From: Candidatus Faecousia intestinigallinarum
Lineage (GTDB): Bacteria > Bacillota > Clostridia > Oscillospirales > Oscillospiraceae
Direction: 5' to 3'
NCBI GenBank assembly: GCA_018715805.1
Contig: DVKX01000047.1
Span: 62,001 to 126,000, forward strand
Length of the DNA: 64,000 nucleotides
Position 1 is the first letter of the stretch, and the number at the start of each line of letters is the position of its first letter. Position numbers and translations under genes: made by a program. Shown here one piece after another: positions 59,195 to 64,000 of this stretch. The notes below the pieces were generated by a model, which saw nothing but the letters and a program-made list of their open reading frames with translations, searched no databases and had not been told where the DNA came from.

Positions 59195-60460
59195 ATGATT
59201 ACCCTTATCCAATTACAGCCCGGAATCACTCTGCGCTGCTGCCAGGATTCCCGCTTTAAGCAAGGGCTGCTTTCTTTTCAGTTCCTGCGTCCCATGCAGC
59301 GGCAGGAGGCCGCCGCCAACGCGCTGCTTCCTGCGGTGCTGCTGCGGGGCAGTCAGGAGTACCCAGACCTGCGCGCCATCACCCTGGGGTTAGACGCGCT
59401 ATACGGCGCGGGCATCGGCGCTGCCGTCCGCCGTGTGGGGGATTGCCAGGCCAGCGGGCTGAGCATGACCTTTCTGGAAGACCGCTTCGCCCTGCCCGGG
59501 GAGCAGGTATTCGCCCCCATGGTGGATTTCTTCCAGTCGCTGCTGCTGCATCCCCTGCTGCAAGACGGCGTTTTTCGGGAGGACTATGTGGAGAGCGAGA
59601 AGCGCAACCTGATCGCCGCCATGGAGTCCCGCCGGAATGACAAGACCGTTTATGCCATGGATCGTCTGCTGCAAAATATGTGCCGCCAGGACAGCTACGG
59701 CATCCCCCGGCTGGGAGAACCTGCTCAGGTGCGGGAAATCACCCCCCAGAGCCTCACCGCCCACTATCAGGCGCTGCTGGCGGAAAGTCCTGTGGAGCTG
59801 CTCTATGTAGGCGCTTGTTCTCCGGAGCAGGCCGCCGCCCGCCTGTCGCCCCTGGCGGAGGCGCTGGGCAGCCGCAGCGGGCAGCCGCCGGTACAGCGTC
59901 CCTTTCAGGACGCCGGCGGCGGTCAGTGGCAGGAAGCCATGGAAATTTCCCAGTCCCGCCTGTGTCTGGCCTTCGCCACTCCCGTCACCCTGGGGCATAC
60001 GCTGGCCGTGCCCATGCGGCTTATGAATTTGGTGTTCGGCGGGGGCATGATGAACAAGCTGTTTCAGAACCTCCGGGAAAAAATGAGCCTGTGCTACGAT
60101 ATTTCCTCCGCCTATCATGCCGGCAAGGGCATCCTTACCGTCACCGCAGGCATCGACGCCCAGAACGCGGAGCTTGCCCGCCGGGAGATCCTGGCGCAGC
60201 TGGAAGCCTGCTGCCGGGGGGACATCTCGGAGCTGGAGCTGACCGGCGCCAAGGAAGCCATGTGTTCCTCCCTCCGCGCTGCCTTTGACGCTCCGGAATC
60301 CATGGAGAGCTATTATTTCTCCGCCGCCCTCAGCAGCATGGATATGGATGTGCCGGAGTATACCCAGGCCATTCTCGCCGCGAATATCGGCCAGCTGTCT
60401 CAGGCCGCCCGCACCCTGCGCCTCCATTCCGAATTTTTACTCAAGGGGGAACCCAAATGA
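59195..60460 (+). CDS. M16 family peptidase-like protein without active-site motif (YmfF type)
   Basis: A 421-residue two-domain M16 fold. The HxxEH zinc motif is absent (the region reads LLRGSQEYPD), so this is the non-catalytic partner, as in B. subtilis YmfF. C-terminal MNLVFGGGMMNKLFQNLREKMSLCYDISSAY is typical of M16. It overlaps the catalytic partner gene by 4 nt. In Bacillus the pair has been linked to elongation factor P modification; the role here is untested. AGGAGA before ATG. Confidence 0.88.
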   Translation: MITLIQLQPGITLRCCQDSRFKQGLLSFQFLRPMQRQEAAANALLPAVLLRGSQEYPDLRAITLGLDALYGAGIGAAVRRVGDCQASGLSMTFLEDRFALPGEQVFAPMVDFFQSLLLHPLLQDGVFREDYVESEKRNLIAAMESRRNDKTVYAMDRLLQNMCRQDSYGIPRLGEPAQVREITPQSLTAHYQALLAESPVELLYVGACSPEQAAARLSPLAEALGSRSGQPPVQRPFQDAGGGQWQEAMEISQSRLCLAFATPVTLGHTLAVPMRLMNLVFGGGMMNKLFQNLREKMSLCYDISSAYHAGKGILTVTAGIDAQNAELARREILAQLEACCRGDISELELTGAKEAMCSSLRAAFDAPESMESYYFSAALSSMDMDVPEYTQAILAANIGQLSQAARTLRLHSEFLLKGEPK

Positions 60461-61743
60461 CCCTGACCCACTACCCCCGCTTGGATGAGGCGGCGTATGT
60501 CCGCCGCCTGGACAACGGCCTGACGGTGATCGTATCCCCCAAGCCGGGTTTTTCCAAAAAGGTCGCCTATTTTGCCGCTAATTACGGGGCGATCCACACG
60601 GATTTTCTCCTGGACGGGGAAGATTTCCATACTCCCAGCGGCGTAGCCCATTACCTGGAGCATAAGCTGTTCGACCTGCCCGGCCGGGATGTCTCCGAGG
60701 AATTTGCCGCGCTGGGGGCGACGGTGAACGCGTTCACCAGCTACGACATGACCGCCTACTATTTCTCCACCACGGAGAACTTCAGCGCCTGCCTGGAAAA
60801 GCTGCTCTCCTTTGTCTCCACCCCCTACTTTACCCAGGAGACGGTGGCAAAGGAACAGGGCATCATCGGCCAGGAGATCGACATGACCGCCGATCTGCCG
60901 GACGCCAAAAGCTTTGAAATGCTGGCGGAGGCCATGTATGCCAAGCATCCTCTTCGTGTCCCCATTTTGGGCACCCGGGACTCCATCGCCGAAATCACCC
61001 CGGAGATGCTGACGCTCTGCCACCGCGCCTTCTACGCCCCCAGCAATATGGTGCTGTGCGTGGTGGGGGATGTGGAGCCGGAAACGGTCTGCCGGCTTGC
61101 AGAGACGGTGCTGGGCAGCGCTTACCGCGCGCCCGGAACAAAGCAGACCGACTGGCGGGAGGAAATGACCTGCCCCGCTTCGCAGGCGCACGCCTCCATG
61201 GAAGTGGCCATGCCGTTGTTCCAGCTGGGCTTCAAGGCGGAGCCGCTGGGCAGCGGCGAGGAGGCCATCCGGCAGGAGCTATTAGGGGATCTGGCGGCGG
61301 AAGCCCTGTTCGGAGAATCCTCGCCGCTATACCTGCAGCTTTATCAGGAGGGCGTTATCGACGCCTCCTTCGGCGGGGGCTTTGAGGCTCTGGACGGAGC
61401 CGCCCTGCTGGTCTGTTCCGGAGATTCCTGGGAACCGGAGAAAGTCCGCCAGGCCATTTTGCAGGAGGCGCGGCGGCTCCGTGCCGCCGGTATCCCCGAA
61501 AAGGATTTCGCGCGCATGAAGCGAAGCGCTCTGGGTCGCCGCATCCGGGATTTAGACAGCTTTGACAGCACCTGCTTCCGCCTGTGCGCCTGCTTCTTTT
61601 CCGGGTTTGACTATTTCCGCTTCCCGGAAATGTATCAGCAGATCACCCCCCAGGACGTGCAGACCTTTCTCCGCCGGGTGGTGCAGCCGGAGCGCTGCGC
61701 CATGTCCGTGATTTTTCCCATTGAACAGGAGGATTTCCAATGA
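60457..61743 (+). CDS. M16 family zinc peptidase (YmfH type)
   Basis: A 428-residue M16 metallopeptidase with the zinc motif HYLEH (near residue 66), the family-specific VNAFTSYDMTAYYFS stretch and a downstream Glu region (GQEIDM). Catalytic partner of the preceding inactive homologue, both cytoplasmic (no signal peptide). Coupled by ATGA overlaps to the gene before and to lgt after. Confidence 0.92.
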   Translation: MTLTHYPRLDEAAYVRRLDNGLTVIVSPKPGFSKKVAYFAANYGAIHTDFLLDGEDFHTPSGVAHYLEHKLFDLPGRDVSEEFAALGATVNAFTSYDMTAYYFSTTENFSACLEKLLSFVSTPYFTQETVAKEQGIIGQEIDMTADLPDAKSFEMLAEAMYAKHPLRVPILGTRDSIAEITPEMLTLCHRAFYAPSNMVLCVVGDVEPETVCRLAETVLGSAYRAPGTKQTDWREEMTCPASQAHASMEVAMPLFQLGFKAEPLGSGEEAIRQELLGDLAAEALFGESSPLYLQLYQEGVIDASFGGGFEALDGAALLVCSGDSWEPEKVRQAILQEARRLRAAGIPEKDFARMKRSALGRRIRDLDSFDSTCFRLCACFFSGFDYFRFPEMYQQITPQDVQTFLRRVVQPERCAMSVIFPIEQEDFQ

Positions 61744-62612
61744 ACGGCTTTACCACCATTTCTTTCCCCGGTTTGGGGATCGAGCTGAACCCCGGGCGCG
61801 TGCTGACCATCGGATCGCTGAATATCCACTATTACGGCTTAATCATCGCTTTCGGCCTGGTGCTGGCTGTGATCTACGCCGGCCGCCGGTGCAGGCAATT
61901 CGGCTTCACCCAGGACGATCTGCTGGACGGCGTGCTGTGGGTCACACCCTTTGCCATTCTCTGCGCCCGCGCGTATTATTGCATTTTTGAATGGGAGCAG
62001 TACGCCGACAACCCCATCTCCGTGCTGTATATCTGGAACGGCGGTCTGGCCATTTACGGCGGCGTACTGGGCGCCATCGTCGGGATCCTGGTATTCTGCC
62101 GGGTCAAGAAGCTCAAAACAGCCGCCGTGCTGGACTTGGTGGCGCTGGGCTTCCTCATTGGCCAGGGCATTGGCCGCTGGGGAAATTTCTTCAACCGAGA
62201 GGCTTTCGGCGCGCCCACGGACTCCTTCCTGCGCATGGGGCTGCTGGACGCCGCCACCGGGGAAGTCACTTACTATCATCCCACCTTCCTCTATGAATCC
62301 CTTTGGAATCTGGCGGGCTTTGTGCTGCTGCATTTTCTCTCCAAGAAGCGGAAATACGACGGGCAAATCGCCTTGGGCTATGCGGCCTGGTACGGCCTTG
62401 GCCGGGCGTTTATCGAGGGTCTGCGCATGGACAGCCTCTATTGGGGGCAGTTCCGGGTCAGCCAGGTGCTGGCGGCAGTCAGCTGCCTAGCTGCCGTGGC
62501 CGCGCTGCTGGCGCTCTCTTTCCGTCCCCACAGCCCGGAGAAGCTGTTTGTGAACCAGGTAGCCGCCAGAGAAGCCGCAGACAGCGGCGCGGAAGCCCAG
62601 GAAAGCGAATAA
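61740..62612 (+). CDS. lgt: Prolipoprotein diacylglyceryl transferase
   Basis: A 290-residue integral membrane enzyme with about seven segments that adds diacylglycerol to the lipobox Cys of prolipoproteins. Signature GQGIGRWGNFFNREAFG, HYYGLIIAFG at the N terminus, and YHPTFLYESLWN are conserved Lgt motifs. It would process the lipoproteins encoded elsewhere in this window (PstS, the sugar-binding protein, DUF4097 and others). Starts with a 4-nt overlap with the M16 peptidase gene. Confidence 0.96.
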   Translation: MNGFTTISFPGLGIELNPGRVLTIGSLNIHYYGLIIAFGLVLAVIYAGRRCRQFGFTQDDLLDGVLWVTPFAILCARAYYCIFEWEQYADNPISVLYIWNGGLAIYGGVLGAIVGILVFCRVKKLKTAAVLDLVALGFLIGQGIGRWGNFFNREAFGAPTDSFLRMGLLDAATGEVTYYHPTFLYESLWNLAGFVLLHFLSKKRKYDGQIALGYAAWYGLGRAFIEGLRMDSLYWGQFRVSQVLAAVSCLAAVAALLALSFRPHSPEKLFVNQVAAREAADSGAEAQESE

Positions 62613-62617
62613 CAAAG

Positions 62618-62654
62618 CATGGGCGGCGCAAAAGCGCCGCCCATGTCCTATTTT
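62618..62654 (+). terminator. Terminator of the M16-lgt operon
   Basis: CATGGGCGGCGC / GCGCCGCCCATG 12-bp stem with AAAA loop, followed by TCCTATTTT. Confidence 0.82.
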
Positions 62655-63114
62655 ACCGCCGGCACAGCTCCCCCAGCAGCTCCAGGATCGCTTGGCACTG
62701 CTCCCGCAGCTGCTGCGCCAGGCATTGAAATACCCCGCCGTATTCCCGGTCGCTGACCCGGCTGCTGTACTCCGTAAGACCCTCCAGGCTCCGCCCATAG
62801 CATCGCCCCAGAATGGCCGCCAGCGGCCGCTCCTCCAGGCGTTGGGGCGGCGCGGGAGGGATTTCCTCCTCCCGCAGCAGCGCTATCCCCCGCAGGCAGG
62901 CCGCCCGTCCCCGGCACCGCCGGTGCAGCCGCAGCAGCGCCTCTTGGTGCCCGGGAAAGCGGGCAGAAAGCTCCCGGAATACCTCCGCCAGCTGATATTC
63001 CCTGGCGATCAGCGCCGCCAAAGGCGCAGGCGGCGTTTCCGCCACCGGCGGCTCCTCCCCTGGACGCACCCGCTGCCATACCCTTGCCGCCATCTGCGGA
63101 TCGATTGTTTCCAT
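62653..63114 (-). CDS. Ferritin-like helical protein of unknown function
   Basis: A 153-residue, Arg/Leu/Glu-rich helical protein. AALIAREYQLAEVFRELSARF and LLRLHRRCRGRAACLRGIALL look like helices of the ferritin/rubrerythrin-like proteins often seen in Clostridia, but a full set of Glu/His iron ligands is not evident. ATG at 63114 after GGGGGGACGGAT. Divergent from lexA. Function unknown. Confidence 0.6.
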   Translation of the reverse strand: METIDPQMAARVWQRVRPGEEPPVAETPPAPLAALIAREYQLAEVFRELSARFPGHQEALLRLHRRCRGRAACLRGIALLREEEIPPAPPQRLEERPLAAILGRCYGRSLEGLTEYSSRVSDREYGGVFQCLAQQLREQCQAILELLGELCRR

Positions 63115-63228
63115 ATCCGTCCCCCCAGCATGAGATTCTCTTACAGTATACGGGGGGCTCGGAAAACTTTTCCCCATTTTTTGGTGCGGGAATTGAAAAA
63201 AATGCTTCCCTTTTTCGTCCATTTGTGC

Positions 63229-63234
63229 TATTAT
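63229..63234 (+). promoter_or_regulatory. Likely -10 box of lexA
   Basis: TATTAT, 35 bp before the ATG, with only a weak -35 (TTCCCT, 17 bp). I find no clear LexA operator in this gap. Confidence 0.4.
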
Positions 63235-63268
63235 AAATGAAAGTACAACTGCCCTGGGAGGAACTGCT

Positions 63269-63847
63269 ATGCCTAGAACCACCGATAAAGCAGAGAAGAT
63301 CCTGGAATTTGTCAACGACTTTGTGATGGAGAACGGCTACGCTCCCTCTGTGCGGGAGATCGGCAAGGCGGTGGGTCTGCGCTCCACCGCCTCCGTCAGC
63401 TACCATTTGCAGAATTTGCAGCAGTCCGGCCGTCTGCGCTCCACCGGCGTAAAGGGCGCAAAGCGCGCCACTGTGACCGCCGCCCGGCCGGGGCAGATCC
63501 CCATTATCGGCGCGGTGCGGGCGGGTCTGCCCAACCTGGCGGTGGAGGACTACGAGGGCACCGTAGCCTGGAGCGGCGCTCCCGGCTGCTTCGCCCTGCG
63601 GGTGGTGGGAGACAGCATGATCGGCGCCCACATTCTGGAGGACGATCTGGTGATCGTGCGCCCCCAGCCCACGGCAGAGGACGGACAGATCGTAGTCGCC
63701 CGGTTCGAGGGCAACGCCACCGTAAAAACCCTGCGGCGAAAAAACGGGGAGGTCTGGCTGATGCCGGAAAACGACAGCTACCCTCCCATCGACGGCCGAG
63801 AGGCCACCATCATCGGCATTGTAAAGGCTGTAGTGCGGGAATACTGA
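63269..63847 (+). CDS. lexA: SOS repressor LexA
   Basis: A 192-residue repressor-peptidase. N-terminal winged helix (APSVREIGKAVGLRSTASVSYHLQNL), the Ala85-Gly86 self-cleavage site (GAVRAGLP), and S24 catalytic pair Ser116 (GDSMI) and Lys153 (TVKTL). Represses DNA-damage genes until RecA filaments trigger cleavage. GGGAGGAA before the ATG. Strong terminator follows. Confidence 0.96.
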   Translation: MPRTTDKAEKILEFVNDFVMENGYAPSVREIGKAVGLRSTASVSYHLQNLQQSGRLRSTGVKGAKRATVTAARPGQIPIIGAVRAGLPNLAVEDYEGTVAWSGAPGCFALRVVGDSMIGAHILEDDLVIVRPQPTAEDGQIVVARFEGNATVKTLRRKNGEVWLMPENDSYPPIDGREATIIGIVKAVVREY

Positions 63848-63889
63848 CGGAAACACCACCGCCCGCCTTGCAGAACGCTTTCCACAGTC

Positions 63890-63925
63890 CAAACGCCCCG
63901 CTTACTGCGGGGCGTTTGCTTTTTG
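63890..63925 (+). terminator. Terminator of lexA
   Basis: CAAACGCCCCGC / GCGGGGCGTTTG 12-bp stem followed by CTTTTTG. The final 75 bases of the window hold no recognisable feature. Confidence 0.92.
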
Positions 63926-64000
63926 CCCGCTTTTTTGGGAAAACACTGAAGTCTGTGCCATCCATTCGCAAAATGTTTAAAAAGTTTTACAAAAACGCTT

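Overview
The window looks like part of a GC-rich Clostridia genome, most likely an anaerobic gut Oscillospirales/Oscillospiraceae-type bacterium. Supporting signs are a Wood-Ljungdahl acetyl-CoA synthase locus, a Na+-translocating oxaloacetate decarboxylase with PEP carboxykinase, Gram-positive two-component and Pho systems, YesL, YetF, DegV and MocR family genes, strong AGGAGG ribosome binding sites, and many Rho-independent terminators. The taxonomic call is inference. No plasmid, prophage, CRISPR array or insertion sequence is visible. The only trace of a mobile element is a short integrase remnant beside two tRNA genes.

Layout. 1-6.6 kb: acetyl-CoA synthase cassette: a partial gene fusing the corrinoid protein large subunit (AcsC) to the methyltransferase (AcsE), then acsB, the corrinoid activator acsV and a DUF3786 gene. 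6.6-9.5 kb: TrkA/TrkH potassium uptake. 9.5-16 kb: a reverse-strand pstSCAB-phoU-phoB-phoR phosphate operon with a Pho-box-like promoter. 16-17.8 kb: a TraX-like membrane protein and a lipoprotein. 17.9-29.5 kb: peptidoglycan amino-sugar recovery. One arm is namZ, GH3 hexosaminidase and a MurK-like kinase, with divergent anmK. The other is a seven-gene operon: solute-binding protein, two permeases, tandem GNAT, PIG-L-like protein, murQ and esterase. 29.6-32.6 kb: a YesL-like gene with an apparent frameshift, tRNA-Met and tRNA-Trp, the integrase remnant, and a MerR regulator divergent from a DUF4097 lipoprotein. 32.7-40.7 kb: MocR-type regulator, P-type ATPase, thiamine pyrophosphokinase, a cluster of DnaA-box-like sites, a CDF metal exporter, DegV, and bioY under a BirA-type operator. 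40.8-51.3 kb: ATP-grasp protein, DUF421/DUF4363 pair, a two-component system, MscS channel, GH25 lysozyme, SDR, rpiB, two small genes and a lipoprotein behind a structured leader. 51.6-56.8 kb: pckA and the oxaloacetate decarboxylase operon. 57-64 kb: a putative glycosidase-like protein with prmA, two M16 peptidases with lgt, a ferritin-like protein and lexA.

How the genes work together. Acetyl-CoA made by the Acs enzymes, and PEP/oxaloacetate interconversion with a sodium pump, form an energy-conserving anaerobic core. The decarboxylase carrier needs biotin, and the window also holds a biotin importer gene under what looks like a biotin-repressor operator. The peptidoglycan locus appears to import muramyl saccharides, split them inside the cell (neither glycosidase has a signal peptide) and convert MurNAc to GlcNAc-6-phosphate. 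Most other genes are housekeeping or stress functions. Regulation could be read in several places: a Pho box, a 19-bp-spacer MerR promoter, a BirA palindrome, an operator-like palindrome at the start of the sugar operon, and a leader ending in a terminator before a lipoprotein gene.
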